64,000 nt of DNA from Doryteuthis pealeii (Eukaryota > Mollusca > Cephalopoda > Myopsida > Loliginidae), in NCBI GenBank assembly GCA_023376005.1, contig CM042152.1:83445413-83509412 (forward strand). Reading direction: 5' to 3'. The notes below the pieces were generated by a model. It made no database searches and was not told where the DNA came from. It saw only the letters and a program-made list of their open reading frames with translations. The translations under genes were made by a program, and so were the position numbers. The first letter of the stretch is position 1. Every line of letters starts with the position of its first letter. This document shows, piece by piece, positions 1-14,700 of the stretch.

Positions 1-433
1 AAAAAAAAAAGGAAAGGAGTACTGAAAGAGTGCTAAACTCGCTACAAGGGGACAGTTGACAACCAACGCTAATAAACACAAACTCCAATAAATGTATTAC
101 GGTTGTTTATTTCACACGTCCGTTCGCTTCACTTCTCAACGTTCAAAGTCCGTTGCTAAGAACGCTCTTTTCACGAAAACGCATGGGCACGCGAAAGGGG
201 TTTCATAAAAGAGAAGAGTTCTCTTAAAGAAAGATAACCCAAGTTATCTTTCTTTGTTCCATGACATTAACATTAATTAACAAAGAGTGCAGAGCAAGAG
301 GCGAGATGGTAAAGAGGTTGAGAGATGGAGTTGTATGAAAGAAAAAGAATATAACGGACAGGAAAAGAGGACAGAAAAGAGGATAGAAAAGAGGACAAAA
401 AAGAGGAATATGGTCTAAACATGAAATACTCAC
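1..433 (-). other. Partial intron 9 with LTR-like repeat DNA
   Basis: Downstream side of the acid phosphatase gene. No further exon recognised. 80-250 contains a stretch with AATAAACAACC (minus) and a GC-richer flank, similar in style to the repeat at 2880-3350 and 29795-30215. Purine-rich simple sequence covers 330-410. Confidence 0.4.
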
Positions 434-608
434 TTGGTATTGGTAGGAGATGTAATGTGTCATCTGAGGTAGAATTCTTGTATAAAATCTGCACAAAATG
501 GGAATTATCTTGTTTGTGTAATTCAACCATAACACAAGAAGCGTAAGGAACTAATAAATGATTGAAGACTTTCATAGAAAGTAGAAAAGCCACAAGTGTT
601 GAATCATG
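434..608 (-). CDS. Acid phosphatase exon 9: HD motif; last exon in window
   Basis: 58 codons plus one base. It begins [15 protein letters not shown], giving the catalytic His-Asp pair, then [26 protein letters not shown] and TLHLLPIP. Acceptor TTTCCAG, donor A|GTGAGT (phase 1). The next exon, expected to carry a Cys-Pro-rich C-terminus, is not seen in 1-433 and should lie outside the window. Confidence 0.93.
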
Positions 609-3600
609 CTGGAAAATAAAAAATGGTAAGCATAAATTTTATCTCTCTCTCTAACATGCGTGTGTATATATATATATATATATATAATATATATAATATA
701 TATATATATATATATACTAGCAAATATATGCACCCTCTGGGTGCAAGTATTTAAGTTTTAATGTAATGAAATACTATATTAAATTTGAAAGGCTAATGAA
801 ATTAAATAAGAATACAGATAAAAAGATTTAAAACAGAGGTGGGTATAATCGAAAAATAGAACAACGGAAACTTACTCTACAAATCACACCCGTCTTTCAT
901 TGCTAAATTTTCCTGATTTAACTATTTTGTTAAATTAGGAAGTAAAGAATAAAATTAGAGTTATTTCTTCTTGTTAATCAATTTCTTTTAAGATTTATTG
1001 AAGAGATTTTTGCTCATATTCATTAAGATAAAACCAAACAATTAGAAATCAATAACACTAAGCATTTATTTATTAAAATCCAATTTTTAATATCAATATG
1101 CGTCCCGTTCACACTGTAAACTGCTATTTTGTTGCATATATAAATACAATTACATGTTATTAGTATGTAGATTATGGTCAACAGTATTAATAATGTGAAA
1201 CGATTTTATTAATAGTTGAGGTTTGGATAAAAATTAAATCATGGTGAATGTGTCGTAGATAATTAAGGGAATTGTGACTTGAGTAGTGATATAGTTTCAG
1301 TTACAGACAGAAAAACACACAATCTCCATTATAATAAGAAGATATATATGAAAGTAAAATGGATATGAATCCAACAGTATGTATAGAAAGTTTTTAGAAA
1401 AAAACAAGATGTTATATATCACTGGAGGCTAAAATTTTGATTATGATAAGGAACCCAACACTATGGATTTGTCAACATTACAAATTCCTGAAATTTTCCA
1501 TCTTCATCAAATTGTGCTGTGGACTTACTTTTTTAAAACTTGCTTTTGTGGCTGAAATACATCTTGAACATTTTTTTATATTTTCATACACTTTTACTTC
1601 AAACTCTTTTGAGTTTTTCTAATGATAAAAATGCTTCTGATTTTTAAAAATAAAATTTATTTTATTTTATCACAAACTACACATTTTCAAACATTTCAAT
1701 AATTCCGGCCCTGAACAAGAGCATTTGTTTGTACCTCGTGATTAAGGGTTTATTTATTCCGTCTTTCCTCATAAATATAGTTGCTTTGTAAAAGACCGCT
1801 TTATAAGGTTGAAACAGACCTGTCAGCAAACTAATAACATCTTGTTTTTTCTAAAAACTTTATATATATTTTTTTTTAATTTATATATATATTTAAATTT
1901 ATATATAAGATAAACAAAATATAAAAATAATTAATCACATAAACATAAATTCCTTACATCCATAAAAATAATTATCAAATACCTTACATCCGTACACACT
2001 TTTTAAAAAATTTATATATAAGAAACAAAATATAAAAATAATTAATCACAAAAACAAATTCCTTTTCTAAAATGTTTTGAAAGCCAACCGTTATATTGTT
2101 TTAACACCCATCCCTTTTTTTTTTGAATAAAGTTAATTCCTCTATGTTGCCAACCCCTCAAAATCCGCTACAATTAAGTGGTGACCGACAAAAAAGATAT
2201 ACACATTGTGGCGGGAATGTCCACATTGGGAAATAATGTAACAACTTTTGTTTCTCTTCTTTGCAAAATCAAGGTTTTTTGTTTTTGAACTTCATTCAAC
2301 TTTTATCTCCGACCACTAACAACACGGAGTAACTGGCTTTGATGATGATTTTTGTAAAATTGAAATATTGATCAGTATCAGCTATGAATATTTTATAAAT
2401 CGTTTTCTCTTTAACAGCATTGTGTGTTGTTTTCATTCCATCTTGCTCATACTCATATATATATATACCGCTTTAGCAATGAGGACCAATTGACATGTGG
2501 ATGCCAGGTACACAATGTTTTGGAAAGGCAGGCTAATGGAAGTTGTGAGGATTTGAGGTAAGGCAGCTCAAGCACCTCATCTTGAAGCGGCCTCTATGTA
2601 ATCGGCACATGATGGATGGCATGGACACATTTCCACATTTAAGACTGATCATATATGTGACCTGTGTGGCAGGGCCTGCCTGTCGACAGCTGGGTCTCTC
2701 AGTCACATACGAGAAGAAGCCGACAAAGTGGTTTATGTGTGACAGGGAACATTAAAAAAAAAAATTTTTTAAATTTTTGACCAGTGGGCCCTCTGTGTAC
2801 TCACAACCGAACTACTTGTAGAAATGGCCTTCTTCTGTGAAGAAGTGGCAATCACCATATATACATATATGGTGGGTTGCAGATAGGCATAAGAGGTTGT
2901 TTATTTCTCACTCACTCCATGCGGTCTTTTCAGAGAGGAAGAATAGGTTAAAACTTTTCTATCCTAAATGCCATTTATTATCACTATTTCGCAACTTACG
3001 GTTAGTTAACACACTCTCCACAGCAGAGCATGAAAAGTCGACGTGTGTCTCCTTGTGAGGAACCCAGTGAAAAGGGAATCAGTTCCCTTACTTCCACTTG
3101 TGGTCCTGATGTGGGTGAAGGGACATATCCATCTCTGCTCTTCTGCAGAAAATTTGGAACTTCCTTTTTTTTTCTTTTTTCTTTTCTTTTTTTCAAATCT
3201 AGTTCAGAGATCATTGACTGGTCACTGGCTGACATACACTGAGGACTTAGAATCTTAGTCTGCTAAAACCTTTTTCTTTTTTCTTTTTTTTCTTTACCCA
3301 AAAATGTGATTACCATTTTCTTTTCAATTTAAGTTTTCTATAGACCGTTTAATTACATTATATGTATACACACAAACTAAAAGGAATAGATAACATAAGG
3401 ATTTAATGTAACCAACGTTCGAGAAAGAAAGTCAAAAGGATTTTAGTGAAATTTGTGTTTACCGCTGAATACATGTACATTTTCTGTAGAACATATGGTT
3501 CGGTCACTTTAAGGTTTGTATTTTCAATCATCTCTCCAAGGAGAACGCCTAGAAAAGAAAAAGAAAAGATTTAAGTAAAAAGTTGGATGAGAAGGAAACA

Positions 3601-5670
3601 TTAAATTTTCATTTTTTAAGATTGAAAAATATTCCACAGTTTAACCCTGAAGTTCCCCAATATTTTTTCAAATGATTTTTGCTCTGGAGGGAGGTTCCCC
3701 CCCAAAAATATAGAGGATGAGGTTGTTTGCTTGTTTTATTTGGACTATTCAGACTTATCCTCCGCCCTGTCGGCTGGGGCGTTAGAATGCACTGACTGCA
3801 CCTCTGCAGAGGGGTAAGACTCCCCCAATGGGGCCACCTGTTGGCCGTGGGTGGCGACCCGTGATGCTTAAGGATAGAGCCTGGGTGGATGAGCAGTTCA
3901 TGACATGCAATACTCCACTTTGGCCCTATCTTGGGCTAGACGGGCAGTCGGAGAGGCCCCCTCCAATCAATCAGCTGGTCACGTCAAGCCCTAGCACCTA
4001 TATGATTTTCCCAACCCTATTGCCCTTATGGCAAGCCCCAACCCCTTTTTATCATATGGGTGCTAGAAGGCGGTGGCTGCGGGTCTACATGTCCTGGGAA
4101 TAACGTTAAACTCTATTTGATGGTGAGGTTCCAGTTTTGGAGGTTTGGGGAATGTGGAGCACCCCTTCATCACCATTGCTCCCAGGTCCACTCTGACCTG
4201 GAGTGGTAGTACCTGTTAGGGTCCCATCTATGGGTTAAATAGAAAAATGTATTTATAAAAAAATTGTATTATCCATTAAGAATTGATTTATTTCAAAACT
4301 TTATCGGCATTAAATGACCCACTGAGGTTGATATGCCATAAAACAAAACAAACAAACCAAACTATTATCCTCATCTTTATTGTTATCTGCACAACGTTTT
4401 GACCGATGTGCCCTCTGGCCATCTTCAGGTATTTTTTGTCCGATTTGGGAACCTTCTCAAACTCAGTAACCCACTCCTCAAACTTGGGAGCCTTCCCGGA
4501 ACTTTAAACCGAACCCTTTATTCAATCCACTGGGGTAGACTGTTCTCATTCCATTACCCATGACCGGGTACAAGTGTTAAGCTGTGTTAATTATTCTATT
4601 TTACTGTTGCCCTTGACCAGGATTGAACCTGTAGCCTAGAGATAACTGTCACTTAGAACTTTATCAACTTAACGCCTATATCCACTATGCCATGTGTCCA
4701 ACTGGACAATTCAGAGTGAATTTTGGGAACTTATCAAACCTCATCTCAAAAATTCAGAGAAAGACATTGTTTGCATTTTACTTTGCACTAATGTCCTTCA
4801 GAAAGGCATGAATCCACCAGTTCTCCTCCCACCCCAGATATGAGTAAATAGTAGGGCAGATTGGGCTCTAGAAGGAGTACTCTGAATTCAAATCAACTTA
4901 ACTCTACTTAGAAATTGACCAGGTGTCATATCCTACCCATGGTAAAGGGGTTAGATAAATACATAAACATTATCTAATAAAATGAAGTATATCAATGGGG
5001 TGGCCTAGTTTGGTTTGGTTTGTTTTGTTTTACGGCATATCAACCTCAGTGGGTCATTTAATGCCGATAAAGTTTTGAAATAAATCAATTCTTAATGGAT
5101 AATACAATTTTTTTTATAAATACATTTTTCTATTTAACCCATAAATGGGACCCTAACAGGTACTACCACTCCGGGTCAGAGTGGACCAGGGAGCAATGGT
5201 GATGAAAGGGGTGCTCCACATTCCCCAAACCTCCAAAACTGGAACCTCACCATCAGATAAAGTTTAACGTCATTCCCAGGACATGTAGACCCGCAGCCAC
5301 CGCCTTCTAGCACCCATATGATAAGAGGGGTTGGGGCTTGCCATAAGGGCAATAGGGTTGGGGCAATCATATAGGTACTAGGGCTTGACGTGACCAACTG
5401 ATTGATCGGAGGGGGCCGCTCCGACCGCCCGTCTAGCCCAATGGGGTGGCCTTATGTCGGTATCAAGCCAGGCAGCAAGGGAGTCTATCTCTTTTTCACT
5501 AGCACTAGACCAAGGAGATTGTTTTTGCATCTGAGGTAGAGCACCACACCTACCAACAGCACCTCATTTTACTGCACAGATCTCTGTGCTACTCATAGTT
5601 GGCAAGGGCCGGTATTGAACGAGGAACCTTGCGATTCCTAAGCCAGTGCTCTACCAACTGAGTTAAAGCA

Positions 5671-5724
<54 letters not shown>

Positions 5725-8700
5725 AAAAAAAAAAAATGGACAAAATGATTAAAACGAATAAAAATTATTAAAAACATACACCCTCCCCTCCCCCAAAAAA
5801 ACATGCTGTATATATGGTTGACTTTAGAATGGTGAGAAAAAGGTATGAGTGACAAAAATAATATCAGAAATCAATCTAAAGAAAAAAAAAAAAAAAAAAA
5901 AAAAAGTAATCAGGGTGGCCTAAAGTCGATATCAGACAATCAGCGAGGGAGTCTATCCCCTTTTCACTAGCACTAGACCAAGGAGATTATTTTAGCATCT
6001 GAGGTGGTGCACCACACCTACCATCAGCTCCTTACTTTACCGCACAGATCCCTGTGCTATTCATACGCTGAGTTGGCGAGGGCTGGTATCGAACTAGGAA
6101 CCTTGTGGTTTCTAAAAGAATTGAATTAAACAGGATTGATATAATCAGATAATTTTAAAATCAAAGACTTACCGCCTTTTAAAACATTCATTTCTGGCAA
6201 ATAGAAGTAAGCTTCCATTTTGAATTCTTGGATTTCTTTTAATTGTTGCATAACTGTGGAATTGGCCCAATTTGGTAAGGAAATATTGTGGCTTTCCTAA
6301 CGAAAAGAAATTAAAAATATTAAACATGATATGACTTTTATCTTTACAATAACTAGCAAATATATGCACCCTCCGGGTGCAAGTATTTTAGTTAAATTTT
6401 ATAATAAAATATGATATTAGATTAGAAAGGTTAATGAAACTGAATAAGAATATAGATAAAAAGATTTTGAACAGAGGGGGTATGATTGACAAATAGAACA
6501 ACTTTGAAACTAACTCTTCCATCATTTTCCGTTACTCCCGTCTTTCATTGGTAAATTTTCCTAATTAAACTGTTTAGTTAAAATAGGAAGTAAAGAATAA
6601 TATTACAGTTATTTATTCTTGTTAATGGATTTCTTTTAAGATTTATTGAAGAGATTTTTGCTCATATTCAATAAGATAAAACCAAACAATTAGAAATCAA
6701 TAATACTAAGTATATATTTATTAAAATCAATTTTTTAAGATCAATATGCAAATTAGCCTTCCCATTCATACTGTAAATCTCTATTTTGTTGTATATATAA
6801 ATACACTTGCATGTTATTAGTATGTAGATATGGTCAACAGTGTAAGTAATGTAAAACAATTTTATTAATAATTGAGGTTTAAATAAAAATAAAATCATGG
6901 AGAATATGATGTAAATAACTAAAGGAATTGTGACTTGTATAGTAATATAGTTTCGGTTACAGACAGACAAACCCACAATCTCCATTATAATAAGATTTGG
7001 AAAAAAAAAACGCTGTCACTCACTCTCAAGGCCATCAGCTGTACTGATCGCCATAATGATTTCTACACTATTGTCATAATCATTAGGTCTCCAATGATTA
7101 TGTAACACAAACAATAATATCACATTCCTAAATCAGACAGATAACCGAGATCCACTGGAATTATTTGAGTTGAAAATTTAAAAAAGATTTTTTAATAGCT
7201 GAAATTCTGGCATTAATTTCACAAAAGACATCTATGATGATACGTCTAGATGATTGGGGGGGGAAGGGGAGTCGTCAGCGATGTTGTATTCCTGGGATCA
7301 ATGGAAATTTCTGGTCTTTCCACATCAGATTTCCTCCCCCATGAGACCCAATTCAAACCTTACTCCCCCCCCCTCAGCAACAGGCTTTCACTAACCTCGC
7401 ATCCACACTCGAGTACTTGACTGTAGCTTTATACTCCTAGTCATGTGACCCCCAACCAATGGCAATGGAGTTCTTCTGTTCTGCTATTTATATACAAGTC
7501 TTTGAATGTCTAACTCAAGTTTGGTCTCATTACCAGAAAAAAAAATAACAGTGATGAGATAGTCCCCACCCCCTTTTTTTAAATTCTAGTTTTATCCAAT
7601 TATTTATTTTCGGTTCAAGAGAGGGATTTTTTTAATTTATCTCGCATAAAGAAAAACTATGTCAATTGATTTACGTTCTACTTATTTAAACATAATTTAA
7701 AATTTTTTAAAACATACAGTTTGCATATACACAATGAATATTTACAACAAAACTACATTTTACTTATTTAAAAATAATTGAAAAAATCTAAAACATACAT
7801 TAAATATTTTTATATTTTTGCCTGAAGGCAATTACAATGCGAATATCGCATAAATTCGATAATTATAGAAGATAACAATGACAAGTGAATTTCGCAAAGA
7901 ATTACTCGGTGTGTAGAATATCGTACAGACTGTTTCGACTTTATTAAGTCTCATCAGCGATGTATACTAACGATTTCCCTCAGACAGAAATCGAAATCGG
8001 GACTTCAGCAGGATAGTTAGAAACTATACTGTTTCAGCCACGATAAATTGTCATTGTATATTGTAATTGCCTTCAAGCAAAAATATAAAAATATTTAATA
8101 TATATACTTTATTCAGCAATGCTTCTAAAAAAATAAACAAACATCCAAAAAAAAAAAAATCATAAAACATACAATTTGCATATATGTAATGAATACCTAC
8201 AATAAAACTACATTCTACTTATTTAAACGTAATAAAATTTTTTTTTTTTTTTTTAAACATACAGTTGGCACATATGCAACGAATATTTATAATATATTCC
8301 ATATACAAATGAGATTAAATTATTTAAATAATAGTATAATACTTTTCTATTCAGAGGAAAATATTATGTTTTGTATCAAATCTGTTATTAGTTTATTTAC
8401 TGCTTTAAAAAAAAAGAAAAAACAAGGACATGCTTGGTAGAGTATCCATTGGCAAAGGACTAATCACAAAAAGATTAGAGAGCTGAACAATCTTTGTCAC
8501 TGCTCACTAGAAAGAGTTCATTTTTGGTAGGGTCTCTTATATTAAACTGACCTTGTTTCAAATCTTGCCTCGGAGGAAGGGAGAGACAGTAATTCAAATA
8601 TATATATTTTAGTATACAAAGAAATAATGGCCTTCGTCAGAGTAAATCCTTTACTCTGATGAAGGCCATTATTTCTCTGTATACTAAAAAATTTCTGTAG

Positions 8701-11700
8701 TTTTTTCTTTTAGTTATTTTATTTTGTATTTAAAATAATAATCGATAGAATATATATATATATATATAAGTTGTTTTTTGAAGGCAGCAAAATAATGTGA
8801 TGTATGTTGGAAAAACATATTTATTTACTTCTTTTGATTTTTTGTTTTTTTTAAACATACTTAATATTTTCGGATAAAATCCATCATCAGAGTAGTAAGA
8901 AGTCTTCATTCCATTCATGTTTGGTAAAAATCAACAGTTGTTATTAATACATTAATGAACGCTGAAATTGAAATTTGAAAGATCAGCCAAGTTCGTGAAT
9001 GTCCGTGTTGTTAAAGGTTCCAACCGGGGGTTCAGCAGGAATGTTTGAAAATCCTTTAAAATCTTTTTTTTTTCAAAATCCTTTAATATCTTTTTTTTTT
9101 TCAAAATCCTTTAAAATCTATTTTTTTTCTCAAAAAAACAAAACAAAATAAATAAATAAATATGTTTTTCCAACATACATCGCATTATTTTGCTGCCTTC
9201 AAAAAACAATTACAATTACGCATAATGCTTCGAAAACACTATAAAAAACAAACCCTTTTTTCAATATGCCTGAGTGAGGTTATCTTTTTATAGTAAAAGA
9301 AAGGAACCTTTAACAACACGGACATTCACGAACTTGGCCGATCTTTCAAATTTCAATTTCAGCGTTCATCAACATATTAATAACAACTGTTGATTTTTAC
9401 CAAACATGAATGGAATGAAGACTTTTTTACTACTCTGATGATGGATTTTATCCGAAAATATTAAGTATGTTTAAAAAAAAAAAATTTTAAAAAAACAAAC
9501 AAAAGAAGTAAATAAATATGTTTTTCCAACATACATCGCATTTTTTCACTGCCTTAAAAAAACAACTTATTACAATTACGCATAATGCTTCGAATACACT
9601 ATAAAAAACAAACCCTTTTTTATATATATCAACCTCTCTGCACAAGCAGGATGTGACACAAGGTCAATTTCTTAAGTGGAGTTTACCAGGTTTGAATTCA
9701 GAGTTTTCCTTCTCCTAGACTGGTTACTTAGCCAAGGTTAAAGAGCCCAGTCTGCCCTACTATTTACCCATAGTTGGAAGAAGAGTAGCTGGATGAAAAT
9801 ACTCACTTCCTATGTGTGTCTAAGCCATTGAAGTTTTGTTAAAATTTGTGGCAATAATAAAAAAATTTTTAAAAAATGGTTCAGTTTTCCACTGTTTTGT
9901 GGAGGGTTTTGTCAAATACTGTATGTTAACTTCCCCCTGACACAGTTTACTTTGTGTGTGTCTTAAATAGTATCTGCTACAATCCCAAACCTGCTTCTGA
10001 TTGGCTGAAACAGTCTTATTTAAATTAAACCAACCTACAATTTGTTATAAGAAGGTCTCAGGTTCAATTCCTGACAAGTCACAAGTTAACACTATATAAC
10101 TTAACAAAAGTACCTTTTGGGGGGGGGGCTAATGAGGTTGTAAGATTCAAAGGTTATGACAAAGTCCTAACTCGTTGGAATGCAAACAAACTCCGACAAA
10201 GGTTGAGGGACAAAACATTTAATGGGTATACAGCACATGGATATGACGAGATACATAAAGTACATATACAAGAGTAGAGATAATGACACATTCATGAATG
10301 GTAAAATACAAGATATTTAGGTATCAAAGAGATACCTAAATGTACATAAAAACGTAGTTAAGGATACATGACTAAAGGATAGTCATATATCGTATAAGAG
10401 ACTTACTAGCAGTGAATGGCCAGTGTTAAGGGCCGAAGACCCACCGAGAAAGGGGTAGACCGTGTCTAACCCATGTGGTCTTGTAGCGAGGAAAGAGAAA
10501 AGAGCCAGAGAAATTCAAAACAGCCGCTTAAATACATGAGGCCCCTAGTGGGAAGCAGCGACACTAAACAGTCAGACAACTCCCCAGGCAAATACGAAAA
10601 TAACCCCCCAAGGTTAACTAATTTGCATATTTTGCTTTAAAAAATCATGTTAGTAGAAAAAAAAAAAGAAAAGAAATAAATTTTACTATTAATTTCTAAT
10701 CTTATTTTTTCTAATACTTTATTCTAATAGGCAATTGTTTTGTAGATTAGTTTTTAAAGTTATTCTCAGTTGCGATAGTGCTGTTAGTAACTTTGATTGT
10801 CTTGTTAACTGACAACGTAAGCCTTATTGTAAAATTGAACCACCCACCTAAAAAGTTTTCTCAAAAATAAGATAAACATATTTACTATTTCTCTGAATGT
10901 TTGAGATGAGGCTTGAAGATTAGTATTATCTGTGTTATTTGGACTATTGTCCTCATCTTCATTGTTATTTGTACAACGTTTCGGCCGATATATCAAAGTT
11001 CCGTGATGGCTCCCGAGTATGACAAGAAAGTTCCTGAGTTCGAAAAGAAGGTTCCCGAGTCCGACAAGAAATACCCGAAGAAGGCCGGAGGGTATATCGG
11101 CCGAAACGTTGTACAAATAACAATGAAGATGGGGACAATAGTCCGAATAATGCAGATGATACCAAACATATTTACCTAGAAAAGGTGAACCACATATTTC
11201 ACAAAACCAAATCTTCCATTTCAAAACGGTTATATATTTTATTTATTTTTCTTAGGTTTATGTGTTGTTATTACTTCCAGAGTTTAAAAATCAAAAATCG
11301 ACTGATTTGTTTTAAAAATTGATTCAATTATTATGCATGTATTCTGTTACTGCTGTTACATCCTGTCCATTATTTTTATTGTGGTATAATGTATTCATTT
11401 CTTTAAGGCCTTCTTTTGGTCATATTAGGTTATTTAATGTAGGATTTAGTGAATGTTAAAGTAAAATCAATTGTAGCATTTTGATAACAACTTATCTCAT
11501 TGAATAAAATTACAAGGAAGGAAGGAAGGATGTGGGTGTATATGAATGAAATGAAATGTAAGATTGTAGTTAAAATCTCTCTTGTGTGTTGTCTGTCTGT
11601 ATTTATCCGTTTTCTGTTGTGTCTGTGTTTGACTTTCCTTCTAAAATAAAAAAAAAGTAAAGTCGTCGGGGTGGCCTAATGTCAGAATCAGCCAGACAGC

Positions 11701-14700
11701 AAGGGAGTCTATCCCCTTTTCACTAGTGCTAGACCAAGGAGATTATTCTAGCATCTGAGGTGGAGCGCCACAACTACCATCAGCTCCTCATTTTACCGCA
11801 CACACCCCTGTGCTACTCATACGCTGAGTTGGCGAGGGCCGGTTTCGAACTAGGAACCTTGTGATTCCTAGCCGAACGCTCTACCAACTGAGCTAAACCG
11901 GCCCTTCTAAAATAATTACCAGTTAACTTTTGGATTTTGCATTTACCATACATAATTAATAGGCCACCTATTAATTATGAAACATTAGAACTCCCTATGA
12001 TGATGTTCAAAACATCTAAGGAAGAGCAGATAACTGAACATGCGTTGTGGTCATAATAGTCTCATTGTGTTACTGGTGGCCGGGTCCTTCATCAGTCAGT
12101 AGAGCATCCGCATTGAATCCACAAGGTTCTGCCACCCTGTCGGTGGGGCAGAGGGGTAAGACTCCCCCAATGGGGCCACCTGTTGGCCGTGGGTGGAGAC
12201 CCATGATGCTTAAGGATAGAACCCAGGTGGATGAGCAGTTCATGACTTGCAATACTCCACTTTGGCCCTATCTTGGGCTAGACAGACGGACGGAGAGGCA
12301 CCCTTCGATCAATCGGCTGGTCACGTCAAGCCCTAGCACCTATATGATTGCCCCAACCCTATTGCCCTTATGGCAAGCCCCAACCCCTTTTTATCATATG
12401 GGTGCTAGAAGGCGGTGACTGAGGGTCTACATGTCCTGGGAATGACGTTAAACTCTATCTGATGAGGTTCCAGGTTTGGAGAATGTGGAGCACCCCTTCA
12501 TCACCATTGCTCCCTGGTCCACTCTGACCCGGAGTGGTAGTACCTGTTAGGGTCCCATCTATGGGTTAAATAGAAAAACATGAGTTTATAAACAAAATTG
12601 TATTATCCATTAAGAATGAATTTATTTCACAACTTTGTCGGCATTAAATGACCCACTGAGGTTGATATGCCGTAAAACAAAACAAACCAAACCTCAAGTT
12701 TCTGGGTTCAATACGGGCCCTTGCCAACTCAGCACAATAGTATCACAGTTTGGATCTGTGCAGTAAACTAAGGGAGCTGGTGGTAGGTGTGGTGTTCCAC
12801 CTCAAATAACAAAACAATCTTCCTTGCCTAGCGCTAGTGCTGTCTGGCTGATACTGACAACAGGCCACTCCACAGACTTTAAATCACAACAGTTTCAAGT
12901 GTTATTGATGCTGCCATTTTCAGGTTCAACACTTAATCACTCCTTACTAGGTTGCGTCCATTAACTGACATGTATTCCCCTTATATATATATATGTATAT
13001 ATATTTTTAGTGTTAACTAATATCTAAGTGCTGTGTACGACTCATTACTTCTATTTTTTTACTTATGTCTTGGCTGGCAGGACCATCTATCTGCTACATT
13101 ACAATCTAAACTGGATTCTCTCTGTTCTTCTGGCCTGGGACTTCGTATATCAAAATAATGGAGTTTAAAACAATGCTGAGAATATGTAATTACCCTCTCC
13201 CTCGGTGCGAGCACGACGCGACACATGGTTAATTTTTAATCCAAGTTTAATGGTGTTTAATCCAAGTTTAATGGTGTTTAATTCAAAGTGCTGCATGCCA
13301 TACTTAACTCTTAACATCCGGTTGAGAATTTTGAGAAGTCCAGATCCCCATTCCTATGATTTATCAAAAAATGGCTAAAAATGGCCTTTTCATTTAAAGT
13401 TACCTGTTATTTTCCTTAATTCAAAGACTTCTAAATGTTTAATATTACATTTAAACAAAGGCAATAATTTCGGGCAGATTAGGAAAACGAATGTGACTTC
13501 TGGCTGGGCAGAATGAGGTGGTATAGGATGTTAAGAGTTAAAGTTCCCAATCTACCCTACTGTGATACTATGGTTGAAGACGAACATGGTCAGAATAAAT
13601 AAATAAATAAATGAATAAGAAAGGGAATAGGTTAAAGCCGGCATAAGTAAAAGGGGTGGGTGGTTTCACTCCAAAGATTAGGTCGTAAAGTTTAAAGAGA
13701 CTTGTACGACCACCATGAAATGGGACCACCAGATGATAATATCTTAGGCACCCAGGTATTAAAAGCAAAAAGGATTTTTAGGAGAAAATCTCTTTTGAAA
13801 AAATTAATGGTCAACGTATTGAAGCCGTAGTGTCTGAAAAAATATTTAAGTACTTTAATTTTAAGGGTTAATGACGACCAGAAGTCTGCGATTTATTTAA
13901 GTGCTGGCCCTTTGTGTGGTCCGGAGAAGATGGTTGGGGAAAGGGGAATTTGACATAAATACAACTAAACTCGAGCACTAAGGCAGTTAGAACCCGGGGA
14001 TCAAAGGGTTAAGTTCACCAGTAGGGATAGCAGTAATAGCCAGTTGGATAGACAGCGAAAGCATCACACACACTCTTCTTCCATCCGTGTCTTGTTTACA
14101 CTTGTAGTTGTTGTTTTGTTTTTAATCCCTGTGGGCTGGCCATTCACAACGTTGGGGTCTAGACAAGTACATCGAAAGAGCAGAGTGCAGAACAGGTCTT
14201 CTCACACTACTATTTAGCCATATAGTGAATTAGTTTATTAGTACATAAAAAACTAAGATTTACAATGACTTACCTTACAGAAAAGGTTATCATATACAGA
14301 GGTTATAGCTTCTATTTCAGGTTTGACTCCAGCTTTCTTACTAACAAATTCAAACCAGGACTGAAAATGGAATTAAAAAGAATTTTTTTAAATAGTCAAC
14401 CTTACTACATTACATATTGAAGTAAGTTTTAAGAAAACAGAAAAAGAATTTGAGGAACATTAAAGAGTAGGTATTCTTACAGGTTTTGCAAGAAAGAAAA
14501 AAAATTAAAAGAAAAAGGTTTTACATAAATTTATGACATTACAAAGAAGAATTAGATTTTTTCTGAATTAACGTTTTCATCCATAAACAAAAATGGAAAT
14601 ATTTATATCTGAAAGTTTTTTTTTTTTACTATAGTAAAAAATGTGCAATTTAAAAATGCAAAACAGGTGATATGACAGATACAATATATAATAGAAAATA

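Larger units (their letters stand above)
8770..9630. repeat. Inverted plus direct repeat cluster around hammerhead-like motifs
   Basis: 8770-9030 is repeated in reverse at about 9150-9470, and the segment ATGTTTTTCCAACATACATCGCA (9160 on) recurs directly at 9515-9630. Such partial tandem and inverted arrangement is typical of Penelope-like insertions, but no protein-coding part is present. Confidence 0.5.

Noticed and set aside
224..535. 103-codon minus frame overlapping exon 9
   Set aside because: Wrong frame relative to the acid phosphatase exon and runs through the donor site into the intron.
8630..8680. CTGATGAAGGCC at 8650 and 23350 as further hammerheads
   Set aside because: No GAAA follows a closing stem II arm, so the core is incomplete.
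10805..11224. 139-codon minus frame and 88-codon plus frame
   Set aside because: Both lie on the SINE-B foldback; the KVPE/KK repeats come from the short tandem unit.
11834..11903. Possible functional tRNA gene on the minus strand
   Set aside because: A and B boxes and acceptor arm are good, but no proper anticodon arm forms, and the same sequence recurs with a fixed body: a SINE head.
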